From Utricularia gibba (taxonomy: Eukaryota; Streptophyta; Magnoliopsida; Lamiales; Lentibulariaceae), in the NCBI GenBank assembly GCA_002189035.1, contig NEEC01000002.1, forward strand, positions 6,533,001-6,597,000: DNA of 64,000 bases, written 5' to 3'. Shown piece after piece: positions 43,220 through 54,808 of this stretch. The translations under genes were made by a program, and so were the position numbers. Numbering within the stretch: the first letter of the stretch is position 1; the number at the start of each line of letters is the position of its first letter. The notes beneath the pieces were generated by a model. It made no database searches and was not told where the DNA came from. It saw only the letters and a program-made list of their open reading frames with translations.

Positions 43220-46049
43220 ATGCCTATCGGAACTGTCATTTTTCACCGGAACTTCGGCTCTTTCTTCGGTTCCGGTATGCCCATTTCTTTGTTTTTTGGG
43301 TCCTGCTACTTTATGATTAATCGTTATACCGTCCATCTGATGATTCTGGTGTTTTTCCGTTGATGTTTGAACTCATAAAGATAGATTTTACTTGAAAGTG
43401 TCATGGGTGTCGGTTAAACATGCGAGTTTCAATGATTGGTTATGGTTAGCTAGTCGTATGGTGCTAAAAGCATGCCTCCATTTGCGCCATTTCCAGGATG
43501 CGTATGTTACAGAGAAGCTGCTGTGGATCAGCGAAGAGTTGATGGACTGAATCGTTCTACTCTGCGCTGGCTAAATAGAAGTTTTCACTCATCTTTACAT
43601 TCCAAGGATTCACCATTGCTTTCAGCATATATCAAAGATGATGCTTTTCACTTGATGTCCCACCAAATAAGCCTACGATTTACGGGCATCTGCACGAGGA
43701 AAATTGGATGGGGACATGGGGGGTGCCTTTCATCGTCTTACTCGAATGCAAATTTTCCAGAACAAAGGAAGTTGGATAAGCTTGGATTTGGCGATGGCCA
43801 TAAGCCATTGTGTAAGAATAGAACAGTGATGAGGACCCGGGCAGATTTTAAATCCGAAGAGCATGGAAAAACAGAAACCGATTTAGATTTCTTAGAGCCA
43901 TCAGAGGTTTCTAGTGAACCTGATTTTCTAGAAAGCGTTGAGTCAGCAACACCTTGGTGGAATGAATTCCCAAAGCGCTGGGTGATAGTGCTTCTATGCT
44001 TTACTGCATTTTTGTTGTGCAATATGGACCGGGTAATGCTTCGTCTGCTGTAGTGTTAAGTGACTGTGCTATTCTTTATGATGTCTCCTTATATTGTTTT
44101 ACTTGTCTATATTAGTAGCTCCTTCTGGAAAAAAAATTTGTTTACCAGGAAAATGTTGCTTCGGTGTTGATTTTTCTTGGTTGGTAATTTTAGGTGAATA
44201 TGAGCATAGCAATACTCCCGATGTCAAAGGAATTCAATTGGAACAGCACCACCGTTGGTCTGATTCAGTCTTCTTTCTTCTGGGGTTACCTCGTCACTCA
44301 GGTTCATCCCATTTTCGAAAGAGTGTTAGCCCCCATAACGCGTAACTCACAAAAAAGCTTTGTTTCCAGCTATGCAATATTTTGTCCATTTGGTCACATT
44401 TTCTTGCTTCTTGATCAGATTGCTGGAGGCATATTGGCAGACAAAGTTGGTGGAAAGCTGGTCCTCGGTTTTGGAGTAGTATGGTGGTCTTTGGCAACAA
44501 TGTTGACTCCAATAGCTGCTAGAATTGGACTTCCATTCCTATTTGTCGTACGAGCTTTCATGGGAATCGGCGAGGTGTGTTCCTCCTAGTAATTTTAGCT
44601 CATCTCTTACAATCTTAATACTAATCATTTCTTTTCACATCAGGGTGTAGCTATGCCTGCCATGAATAATTTGTTATCAAAATGGATTCCAGTCGCAGAG
44701 AGAAGTAGATCCCTTGCTCTAGTGTACAGTGGCATGTATCTAGGTTCAGTTACAGGTTTAGCATTTTCCCCTGCTCTGATCCACAAGTTTGGGTGGCCAT
44801 CTGTTTTCTACTCTTTTGGCTCGCTGGGAAGCATTTGGTTTGCACTATGGTTGAGCAAAGTAAGGCTGTAATTTTTAAGAATTTTACAGGCAATTAACTT
44901 GTCAAAACTTCTCAAAGTCATCTGCTGCAGGCGTACAGCTCTCCTCAAGATGATCCAACACTGAGTTCGGAGGAAAAAAATTTGATTTTGGGAAGCAGCA
45001 ACATATCTAAAGAACCTGTCTCCACAATTCCTTGGAAGGCAATTCTCTCAAAAGGACCTGTCTGGGCTCTCATCGTCTCTCATTTTTGTCATAATTGGGG
45101 AACATTCATTCTATTGACCTGGATGCCAACATACTACAACCAGGTATATGCAGCCATCAAGTATTAGGACAAGTGACCCATAGTGATGCCATTTTGTTTT
45201 GTTTGCATAGGTTTTGAAGTTTAACCTCACAGAGTCTGGACTTCTTTGTGTGCTTCCTTGGTTCACGATGGCCGTGTTTGCAAACATCGGTGGATGGATA
45301 GCAGACACTCTTGTGAGCAAAGGCTTCTCCATCACTTCAGTTCGCAAGGCAAGCACTCCGGCTCTTAATACACAACTCATGCTTCGTAATGGTTATAATG
45401 CATTTCTTACTCTTGAACAATGAGTCTACATGGTTGCAGATAATGCAAACTATTGGGTTTCTCGGCCCTGCATTTTTCCTAACACAACTCAGTAACGTGA
45501 CCAGCCCAACTTTGGCAGTGCTGTGCATGGCTTGTAGTCAGGTTTAAGCTCATCCCTTAAAACACCACCCTTTTTTTTCTTCTCCTGAAACTTGTGAAAG
45601 CTCATCTCATCTGCATCTGCATCTGCATCTGATCCCCTCCCCAGGGATTAGACGCCTTCTCACAGTCTGGTCTATACTCCAATCACCAAGATATCGGCCC
45701 CCGCTACTCCGTAAGGCTATCCCAAAATCACCTTCACAGAACCAATTCACTATGTTTCAATGAAGCAACCAACATGTGTTGGCATTGATTTCAGGGCGTC
45801 CTGTTGGGACTATCCAACACTGCCGGTGTACTCGCCGGTGTCTTTGGCACAGCCACAACTGGATACATTCTCCAGAATGGTCTGTCTGTATGCTTTCTCC
45901 TTACTTTTCAGACCCTGTTCATTGATCCCCAGCCACACTCTGTTGTTTCAGGCTCCTGGGATGAGGTTTTCAAGGTATCAGTTGCGCTCTACATCGTGGG
46001 CACACTAGTGTGGAACTTGTTCTCCACAGGAGAGAAAATCCTGGACTAA
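43220..46049 (+). CDS. plastid anion/ascorbate transporter, PHT4;4 (ANTR2)-like
   Basis: A SLC17/MFS transporter of the chloroplast envelope; PHT4;4 carries ascorbate and phosphate. Exon 1 (43220-43274) reads MPIGTVIFHRNFGSFFGS, aligning with the known transit-peptide start, and joins at 43497 to GCVCYREAAVDQRRVDG. A long hydrophilic presequence leads to WWNEFPKRWVIVLLCFTAFL. MFS segments follow: NMSIAILPMSKEFNWNSTTV, IQSSFFWGYLVTQ, ADKVGGKLVLGFGVVWWSLA, GEGVAMPAMNNLLSKWIPVA, LVYSGMYLGSVTGLAFSPAL and HFCHNWGTFILLTWMPTYYN. The later exons give IMQTIGFLGPAFFLTQLSNV, YSNHQDIGPRYSGVLLGLSN and LVWNLFSTGEKILD. Conserved Arg and Asp residues of the family (MDR, NHQDI) are present. About ten exons with GT-AG introns. 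Confidence 0.93.
45611..45631 (+). repeat. (TGCATC)n microsatellite in a PHT4;4-like intron
   Basis: Three to four copies of the hexamer within a short intron of the transporter gene. Confidence 0.8.
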
Positions 46050-47367
46050 GCTACCAAGACAAGATGTTGCTGCTCCAGAAGGTAACTGAGTTGCCCCAAA
46101 CAGTAGCTTCTCCTTCTGCCTCCTAAACATCCGCTCTCTCTTCTTCCTGCTGCAGCCAACGCTGCGCAAGTTTTTGGGGAAATGGTGATTGCTGAAGCCA
46201 TTTCAGAAGCTCCTCCTTTGAGCCATTTCACCCACTTCCTCTCTTGTACACCTTACTCGCATTTTTTTCCCTGAAAATCTCCGAAGAAAACACATCTTCT
46301 ATATACCAGCAACCAGCCCTTTAAATTCATACACTCGATCCATTCGAATTCATCAAATTTCAAATTATCAATTTTATTTTCAAATTTTTCTATTTTTCAA
46401 AAAGTTTTTTTAATAAATATATCTAATGAAATAGAAATTGATTTTTTTTTATAAATAAGAATTATTTGTAAATTTCTATTTTTAAAAAATAGAAATCTGG
46501 TTTTTAAAAAATAATTTTATAAATAAAAGTTAAATTTATGTATTTTTTACAAAAATAAATACTATATTTATTATATAAATTATTTATACTACTAAACATT
46601 TTTTAAAAAAATAAAAACTATTTCAAACCAGAGTCCATTGAATGGTCGCGGGCACGCATAGAGTGGAACGTCGCGGTTGTGTGCCTTTAGGTGTAATTAT
46701 GAGTAATCAATCATAAGCTGACGCGTGTCACTGTGCTTCAGTTTGGTAATATAACCCTGCCTCGGAATTTCGGCATTTTCTTGCTTCGAAGCTTCAACTG
46801 TCGATTCAGTTTCGTATCTGAAAAGTGTTCCGATGAATGCGGGCTTGCCTTCTTCTGCTTCTCGGTATAGTATACATATTGATCGCTATGCATCCGGGAG
46901 GTTAGGTTTGGGGACTCATTCTGGATATCGTGTGATCTGGTCTTGGTGATTTTGGGATCTATTAACATGGTGGCTTTAGTGTTTTACTCCGTAGTGATAG
47001 GTGGTTTTGTGGAGTTGCTGAAATTTCTATTCTCCGTTGAATGGCATGCCGAAGGGTTGTAATATGTTGATGAGTAATTGGGTGGTCTTTGGAGATTTTG
47101 CTCTGTATTTACTGGTTTTCTTTAGCTTTTGGCTGTGTGATTCTTGGATGAGGTTTCCTTTCAATTGCCATGAATCGGAAATGCTTTTTGGTAATGCGTA
47201 TTTGTTGGAGTTCATGCTCTTTCCCGAGCGGTTGATGAATGATTTACTGCTGCATAGCTTTTTCTTTTCCGTGCTTTTATATTCGTTATTATCGTGTTTT
47301 CACTCCTTTTTGCGCCTCTAGATGGCTGTTTGAAGAGCTTGTCTTCTTTTTGCAGTTATTTAGTGAA
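46050..47367. other. spacer and 5' UTR of the BPS1-like gene
   Basis: The transporter 3' UTR is followed by an AT-rich block (46330-46640). The region from about 46740 probably contains the BPS1-like 5' UTR with an intron: a donor-like gtatag near 46865 and an acceptor (ctttttgcag) at about 47355. Confidence 0.5.
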
Positions 47368-48362
47368 ATGAGTCATATTCAGTGCTCTCCCTGGTCGTTT
47401 TTGTCGTCTGGAAGTCCCTTTCGCATGATCTCACCAAAGGCCTCCTCTTGTCTGTCACCGGAGCCTGCTGACCTTTTGAACAGTTTTGAAGAGACTTTAT
47501 GCAGTAGGCTTCACAGGCTTAAGCCTGCTGTCGTACAGGGAGGAATTCTGAGCTTATCATGGATGAAATGTGCAATGGAGTCGCTCTCTGCTATCCATAC
47601 AGACATAAAGGCTCTTATAACTGCTCTTCAACTGTCCCTGTGTAACTGGGATGAGAAATGGATTGGCGCTTACTTGGACAATAGCATAAAGCTGCTGGAT
47701 ATCTGCATTGCTTTCAGTTCAGAGATTGCAAGGTTGAAGCATGGCCACCTTTTCCTTCAATGCATTTCCATGACTTACAAAAGGCCTCCCACCAAAACCA
47801 TGAGACTATCCTTTCAATAGTAAAGGAATGGAGGCTGCACATCACTGGAAAGAATCCTAGTCCTCGACTGGATAACTGCAATGCTTCGATGGACACACTC
47901 TCCAATATGCTACAGCTTCCTAAACTCAAGAACCCCTCAAAGAGTGATGTTCTGATGCACGCCATGTATGGAGTAGCGGTGGTCACCCTCTTCATCTTCC
48001 GTGTATTTTCTTCTGCATTTTCCGGTTCAGCCAAGTATCTGTTGGACCTGGAGGTTTCTGAAACTTACATATGGGCTGAGGCTTTTACAGATCTTCAGGC
48101 CATTGTGAACAAAGAGACAAGGAAACGAATTTCCAGTGGGATCTTCACCATTTTGGAAGAGATAGAGAATGTTGACAGAGCGTTGGGGAACCTGGACGAG
48201 GATGCAGACCCCACAGAGACTCAAGAGCTCCATAACCTGGAAAAATGCTTAGCAAAATCTTCTGAAGAACTCGATCTGCTGAAGAAGTATGTGGATGATT
48301 TCTTCCATGTTATTCTCACCGGACGCGATGCCCTTCTTTGTCACCTTAGGGAGGGGAGATGA
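47368..48362 (+). CDS. BYPASS1 (BPS1)-like / ROH1-related protein with one frame break
   Basis: BPS1 proteins restrain a root-derived mobile signal in Arabidopsis, and the related ROH1 binds exocyst subunits; the biochemical activity is unknown. The start is MSHIQCSPWSFLSSGSPFRM with the family-type SPFRMISPK motif. It continues LNSFEETLCSRLHRLKP, LSLSWMKCAMESLSAIHTDI and YLDNSIKLLDICIAFSSEIA. At 47764-47767 the frame changes. The upstream frame stops at 47820. The downstream frame gives FHDLQKASHQNHETILSIVK, MHAMYGVAVVTLFIFRVFSS and ETYIWAEAFTDLQAIVNKET, and runs to 48362. One extra T in the TTT run would rejoin the two halves as one protein of about 330 residues. No GT-AG intron fits. Either a real frameshift or a sequence error. 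Confidence 0.83.
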
Positions 48363-49110
48363 TATCCCTGACCGGTTGTGAACCTCTGCAATTGGGCTCG
48401 AGCTCCTGCGTTTCTACCGTACAAGCTTTTTTTTTTAATTTTAAATATATTAAATAACATCAAAATTACAAAGAGCACATGAAGAAGAAGACCACAGCCA
48501 CTCAATCTTGTAAGGATAAAGCTCAATTAAATTATATGATTATTTTTAAAAAAATCATTTCAAAAATGTTTTTGTTATGAAAAACAATTATTACTGTTTT
48601 GAAAATAATAGTCTACATAATTTTAATTATATTAGACAATTTTTTAAAAATATTTTTCTTTAAAAAAATAATATTGTGTTATTAGAGATATATTTAATAC
48701 ATTTTCAAAAAAAAACAATGAGTTTTTATTGAAGCAGGGGTTCGTCAGTTTCTAAAAAAATTGAATCAATTGGCTGTTTCAATTGTATATATAACAGAAG
48801 CAATGCATATTTTATCCAAAAATTATTTTTAGAAATAATTTTATTGGTATTGGAATTCACCAAACATAATATTTATTAATAGACAGCAAGTATCTACCGG
48901 TCTGAAACGAGGCACATCAGTCTAGGATACCTTCCGCTCTCTTGTCAATCGTCGAGCCGGCCTCACGTGTTCGGACAGTAAAAGCAAAAGCTGCGTAGAC
49001 TTTTCTTCTTTGCCCCCTCCATGCCCTTTGACATGTTTTACAAGTCAACCCCCGCTCCAAAATCCCCTTCTTGCCACCAGCTTCTCTTCCTTTCCTACCC
49101 CAAGAGCAGA
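48363..49110. other. AT-rich spacer and WRKY promoter
   Basis: Contains long A/T runs. The last 200 nt are GC-richer and probably contain the WRKY core promoter and 5' UTR. I see no gene. Confidence 0.5.
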
Positions 49111-49994
49111 ATGGATGATGACTGGGACCTCCATGCTGTCGTCAGGAGCTGCTGTGCTTCCTCCGCCGTAATCAGCCAGCCTCCTCCGAGTTCGTTCCTG
49201 GGGTGCGGCGTTTCCGAGCCCTGTTTCCGGATTTCATCTCAGCCCAGGGAGGAGCTCAGGGATCTGTGCGTGCCCTTTGTCTCAAATTGGAGGGAAGCGC
49301 AGGAAGAGGATGGTCTATTGAAGCCATTGCCTCAACCCCTCTTTTCCAAACAAAAGCCTGCGGGGTTTTCCGGTGGTGCAAAGTCTGATTCTTTGAAGAA
49401 TTCTGCTAGAAAGTGCAAGAAAAAGTACGGAGTCTGTAATAGTCTTGCTTTTGGAGTTGACAGTTTGGGTTTGCTTCATATAAAGTAAGGTTTTTCTTCT
49501 TGATTTTTTGCGGCAGAAGGAGCTTGATGAAGAAGCAGATTTGCCGTGTAGATGCTGAAAAACTGTCTTCCGATGGCTGGAATTGGAGGAAGTACGGGCA
49601 GAAACCGATTAAAGGGTCCCCTTTCCCAAGGTCTCACTTGCTCTGTTTCTTTCTACAGACACAAAAAAAGATGAATTTTGATGGGTTTCTCTTCGCAATT
49701 GTACGCAGAGGGTATTACAGATGCAGTTCTTCTAAAGCCTGTGTAGCGAGAAAGCAAGTCGAGAGAGACAGATCCGACCCGGATATGTTCCTCGTTACCT
49801 ACACATCGGAGCACAACCACCCGCCCCCGTTCGACCGGAACTCTTTCCAAACGACGGCGCGTGCGACACCCAAGCCGGACTTGGAGAAAACGGAAGCTCA
49901 TGATAAGCAAATGGATAAGGATGAAGGGGATTCCGTTATCTCAGACATGGCACCTGACGATTGCTTCTTCATGTCTATGGAGGATCCCAGTTAA
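49111..49994 (+). CDS. WRKY transcription factor, group IIe (WRKY22/27/29-like)
   Basis: It binds W-box DNA and acts in MAPK-driven immunity and senescence. Three exons (49111-49424, 49517-49630, 49709-49994) give 237 residues. The start [15 protein letters not shown] matches the family N terminus, so I prefer it to the in-frame ATG at 49021. The WRKY domain reads [20 protein letters not shown], then [20 protein letters not shown] and [14 protein letters not shown]. The WRKYGQK heptad is intact. The C2H2 zinc finger is formed by the Cys residues in RCSSSKAC and the His pair of HNH. An intron at the PR dipeptide is characteristic of group II WRKY genes. The acidic C terminus includes DCFFMSMED. 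It is shorter than typical WRKY22. Confidence 0.94.
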
Positions 49995-51405
49995 GGTGAC
50001 TGGGGAACGGCGGCGCCGGCGATTGAGTGGAGGAATGATTCCTCCCTTCCCCTACACGCACTTCCCCTGCCGTTTGCAGGTCAAAACTTCTCTGTTGTTC
50101 CGTCTGGTTGCAGCTGTAAAATCATACGGCAATGTTTACTTTTACAGTACAGCTACAAAGTAGAAATGAAAAAAAAAGCATTATTCTCAATTTAAAATAA
50201 TAATGAAATATAATTAATTAATGATTAATTACTATTCATTAAACCCTTGTTTTTTTCTAAATAAAAAGTGCTTTTGCGTCACCAATAATGAATTTTGTTG
50301 ATTGAAAGTAATTAACCTAACCCACTCTTCTCTAAGCGTGCTCGCCACGTCACTATGAACTTCTTCATCACAATTTATTAAATAATAAATTTAATGTCAT
50401 ATTTTTTTATTTGGAATAGAAATAATAATAAATATTATAATTAAATCAAATATTCACCATTGAAATTATTAAAAAAATTATACTTTATTAAATATTTTAG
50501 AAAATTTTCACGATCCAACCCTCTCATTTGTTTTCACTTATGAAAAAAAAGAGTTTATACAATATTATGAGTTTTCCTTTATATAATTATGTTTTCTCCT
50601 TAATTCTTACTCAATAATCTCTTTGAGTGCTCTCTAATCCCATCATTGGTATGCATTTGGGTTTGATTGTGATATGAAATGTTAAACTCTATGGTGTTCT
50701 TATATAATATGATTTGTTTCAAATATTCAATTTTCATAATTTTATGTTTTTATTTTGTGAGAAAAAGATATCATATTATATTAGGAATATCATTTATTTA
50801 AATATACTTTTTCTCAGATCCATAATCAATGGTATATAAATGTAATATAATATTATATATATACATATATATAAGTCATATGAAAATCGTAATTTTCAGA
50901 TATTTTCTTAATTTTTTTTTTGCAAAAATGTGCTTGGCAATTTTTGTTTTTACATTTAAAAAAATAAAAATACTTCTTATTGTTTTATTTTTATTCGGAA
51001 ATTGTTAAAAATTTGTGTAAGTTTTATGAAATTAAATTAAAAATTATTTCTTGTAATATAATTTATTTTTAAAAAATGAGAATGCATTTATGAAAATTAG
51101 AAATTGGAATAATGAGGTTAATCCAAAGATTGTGGTTGTAAATCGTGTGGTAGTTGTTGCTCAACCCAACGACAGCTGTCAGGCAGCACATACTGACAAG
51201 GGTGGGCCCCGCTGAGAGTAAGTGCGGATCAACTACCAGCGACGTCGCTTTCGATCTTTCCGATGAATCGAAACCCCTAATTTTACCCGAACCGCGACTT
51301 TCCGGGGGTTGCTGCTTCTCGACAAGCTTTCCGGCCTACCGGACTTTCTCCTTGCTTCGGTTTCAAATGAGCCGGAACTAGGCTGTTTTTTGGTTTCGTG
51401 GTTAG
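49995..51405. other. AT-rich spacer
   Basis: WRKY 3' UTR, then about 1.1 kb of very AT-rich DNA without coding potential. The last 250 nt are GC-richer and probably contain the ABIL promoter and 5' UTR. Confidence 0.5.
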
Positions 51406-53140
51406 ATGATTAAGGATTTTGACAGGGTAGTTATGGAGTTGGATGAGGGTCGAGGGGGTAGTCGGAGACGGAAGACGTTTGATGAGTTGTCCATGGAGAG
51501 AAGCAAGGGCTTCGTTACGGCATTGCAGGTGTGATTCTTTTGATTTTAGATTGAAATCGCATGATTGGGATTTGGTGCTTCGATAGGCGTTATGTTTCTA
51601 CAGTTAGTGTTCTGGGATGGGCTCTGCCCTCTGCTTTATTAGCTGACAGTTCCTTTGTATTGTGTATCCATCCAATGGATAGGAACTCAAGAACCTCCAG
51701 CCGCAACTATACTCGGCTGCCGAGTACTGTGAAATGTCTTATTTTAATAGTGAGGAGAAAAAATCGTAAGCCGTTTTGCTGATTTTTCTGGTTGAATTTT
51801 GTTGAAATTGGATCAAATTTGTATTGCCTGCATGAACAGAGAAGAGTTAAGGTTTTAGTGATGTCAGTGACGTTCCTTGATATTGATTTTGTTGTCTTGT
51901 CTTGTCCTTTTCTCTTGCATACGTTTGGATGAATTCTACTCAAAAGCACTGACAGCCAATGGAAGTTGTGTTGTATGGGCGCTTTTGTTTTTACTTCAGC
52001 GTTCATCCTCTATGTTTTATTTGATCAAAGGGTTCTGGAAAACCTTAAAGATTATACGGTGAGAGCGGTAGTGAATGCAGTTGACCATCTTGGTACCGTT
52101 GCTTTTAAGTTGTGCGATATTTTGGACCAGAAGACAATGGAGGTCTCATCCATGGAGCTGAAAGTATCTCACTTGAACCAGGTATCGTTCAGTAATGATG
52201 AACTTAAAATGAAGATTGGAAACCTGGCTGACTGATTCTTTTTTTCTTCTTACTTTTTGTGTGCTAGCAACTTTTTACCTGCCAAACATACATGGATAAA
52301 GAAGGTCTTCGGCAACAGCAAATAGTAGCTATCATTCCAAGGAATCGCAAGCATTATATGCTGCCTAGTAAGTCCCAGACTAACTTTTCTTCAGAAGGTT
52401 ATGTTTACTGCTCTCAATTGCTTTTCTCTTCCATTTGCTAGATTCGGTGAATAAGGAGCATTTTAGCCCCCGTGTACAGACTAATCCTAGGCGACCTGCA
52501 CAAGCAAAAACGAACATTTCTCAATCAGGTGGAAATTTTTTCATACATGGTTATGCACAGTGACCTACATTTTTTTGTTGATTTATTTGACACTGTATTT
52601 AGGTTCTGTTGCATCTCTATCATGGCACTTGGCATCAGAGTCGAAGTCTTCCTCCAGAATCTCATCACACGAAAAGAGTTCCGGTGCATTTAATCTCTTG
52701 CCATATCTCTACCTTCATGTTGACAAGTCTTCTATCATATACGCTGCTGTTGTTGCACATGATTTATCTTTCTCTTTTTTCCTGCTTGAAGCTGAAGTCA
52801 CCTGGATGAAACCTGAAGCACCCCCCCTGTGCAACAGCAGACGCTTAGAGATGCCACCAAAAGAGTAAGGCCCCAATACCCTGCATGGATCCTCTTTATT
52901 ATCTCAATATTGCGAACTGCTTGCTTCCATTGTGCCCCTTCCACATAAACCTCTCGATCCCAAGCCATTTCTGTTGCAGGAATTGCTCGAATCCTCAAAA
53001 GCTTTAACCGGTACCAGGACTTTCATCCCCCTGCGAACCGAGAGGTGTCACCTTCACCTGCTCGAAGCAGGAGCATGCTTTCAGCCCTCTTTGTGAAGCA
53101 GAAGACACACACAGTGAAGAAAAACATGAGTCACTGGTGA
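51406..53140 (+). CDS. ABI-1-like (ABIL) subunit of the SCAR/WAVE complex
   Basis: ABIL proteins stabilise SCAR/WAVE and so activate ARP2/3 for actin branching. Exon 1 (from 51406) gives MIKDFDRVVMELDEGRGG and FDELSMERSKGFVTALQ. Exon 2 gives ELKNLQPQLYSAAEYCEMSY. Exon 3 gives the hallmark VLENLKDYTVRAVVNAVDHL and GTVAFKLCDILDQKTMEVSS. Exon 4 gives QLFTCQTYMDKEGLRQQQIV. Further exons give HFSPRVQTNPRRPAQAKTN and SVASLSWHLASESKSSSRIS. The last exon reads IARILKSFNRYQDFHPPANR, then SRSMLSALFVKQKTHTVKKN and a stop at 53138-53140. The exon before it does not join in frame. A C7 run at 52821-52827 separates EVTWMKPEAPP from VQQQTLRDATKR. Boundaries from 52700 to 52990 are therefore uncertain. The family assignment is solid. 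Confidence 0.84.
52821..52827 (+). repeat. C7 homopolymer at the ABIL frame break
   Basis: Seven C lie between two reading frames that both look like ABIL coding sequence. One added C (or an equivalent change) would join them. Confidence 0.7.
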
Positions 53141-53560
53141 ACACTTGTTCAATCCTTCTACTCAACATTTTGCTCCATTTCATTAGTTCTGATTGGTGCC
53201 CCCAACTTGACCTGTTGCCATGCCATCTCTTCATTTAGCCATTGAGGTATTACACTTCAGTTGGTTTTAGCTTTTGGCAGTTGTTGTTGATGCAGAAGCA
53301 AAATATTAATTTGTTATATTGTTTTTTTTTCTTAAAAATAGTATTTTATTTTATTTATTTTTTTCTTTTACATGGTGATACATCTCAGCTGAAACAATTC
53401 CAAGGCCCAATAACGGAAATGGGCTTACGGAGTGGAAACCCAACTAAAATGGAATATATTCCACGTGAGAGACGTCAACACTTGTTCCTCCTCATTTCGT
53501 GATAGATAGAAGAGCAGGAAGACAGAATCTCAGGAGGAAAACCTAAAACGATCTCTCGCC
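53141..53560. promoter_or_regulatory. ABIL 3' flank and eIF1A promoter
   Basis: A T-rich block (53315-53370) is followed by the eIF1A upstream region. It contains aaggcccaat and aatgggctt words (53401-53430), like the site II/TCP elements common before translation genes, and aaaacctaaa just before the start codon. Confidence 0.5.
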
Positions 53561-54310
53561 ATGCCGAAGAACAAGGGCAAGGGAGGTAAGAATCGGAAGA
53601 GGGGAAAGAACGAGGCTGATGATGAGAAGCGAGAGCTCGTATTTAAGGAAGACGGCCAGGAGTATGCGCAGGTTCTCCGTATGCTCGGGAATGGCCGCTG
53701 CGAAGCCATGTGCATCGACGGCGTCAAGCGCTTGTGCCACATCCGTGGAAAGATGCATAAGAAGGTTTGGATAGCCGCCGGTGATATCATCCTCGTTGGC
53801 CTCCGGGATTATCAAGTACGTTTTCTTGTTCACCAGATTTTTTTTTTCTAGGGTTTCGGTTGATTTCTTTACTCGTGTAATTAATTGTCCCCCGTGCTTC
53901 TCCGTAATTGACTGGAATTTAATGCTAAGCTTTCAACATGAATTCGATTTTGTGCGCCTAGATGTTGAACGCGAAATATTAGATTTTTCGGGTATCCTTC
54001 CTGTTTTTGGAGACTTCCTATGTATCCCTTCGTGTGAGGTTTCTGTTGTGAAGTGTATAGCTACTGATTACCAAAGTTTTATCATGAATTTCATTGCTGG
54101 TCCTGACGACTTTTGATTCCCTACCAGGATGACAAGGCCGATGTGATCTTGAAGTACATGCCAGACGAAGCAAGATTGTTGAAGGCATACTCCGAGCTCC
54201 CAGAAAACACTAGGCTCAACGAGGGTATTGCCGGGGGGCTCGACGAGGAAGACGACGGCCCCAGTGATGATTACATCGAATTCGAGGATGAGGACATCAA
54301 CAAGCTCTAG
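53561..54310 (+). CDS. eukaryotic translation initiation factor 1A (eIF1A)
   Basis: It binds the 40S A site and promotes scanning and start-codon choice in the cytosol. Two exons (53561-53815 and 54128-54310) encode 145 residues, the usual plant length. The N-terminal tail is basic ([20 protein letters not shown]). The OB-fold core has [40 protein letters not shown] and [16 protein letters not shown]. The C-terminal tail is acidic ([20 protein letters not shown]) and mediates eIF5B contact. The intron falls between DYQ and [12 protein letters not shown] with a GT donor and cag acceptor. Nothing is missing. Confidence 0.97.
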
Positions 54311-54808
54311 ACATCAACCCCCTGATGAGATGATGCCCCCCTCTCATGCTTCAGTTACTATACTCATAATTCTCCTTACCCGGAGCTGTTCTAGACGCGT
54401 AGCTTGATCTCAAGACACGTTTGTTGCTTTCCAAGGCTGCTGCCCGTTCCCTTTCCTTCAATGTTCTTCTCTTACTGTCATTGTCCGAATGCTATTGATA
54501 TGCTTTGTTTGAGAGCCATTGTGTGTTGTGTTCCGACACTCTGGTTGTGTCCTGGTAAAAAATTAAATAAATCATAAATTCAAAAACAAAGGAAGCATAT
54601 TCCCGAATACGAAGAAAGGAACTCTGGTTGCTACATCTTCCCAAGCTCTTCGCGCTGGCGAAGGTAGCAGTGGCGAAGAAAGGTTTCTTCCCAAGGGATT
54701 TATTCCACTACTGCGGCATGGCAGCTATGAAGTCAGGCAAAAGAAACATATAGACAGCAAATGTTTTCAATAAGTATCTGCTTGGAACTCCATTCTAGCG
54801 ATCAAGGA
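54311..54808. other. convergent spacer
   Basis: 3' UTRs of eIF1A (+) and the carrier gene (-). No further element seen. Confidence 0.5.

Noticed and set aside
43472-43500. ATG at 43472 as the start of the PHT4;4-like transporter
   Set aside because: An upstream exon at 43220-43274 encodes MPIGTVIFHRNFGSFFGS, which matches the family transit peptide and splices in frame; the 43472 ATG lies in the intron.
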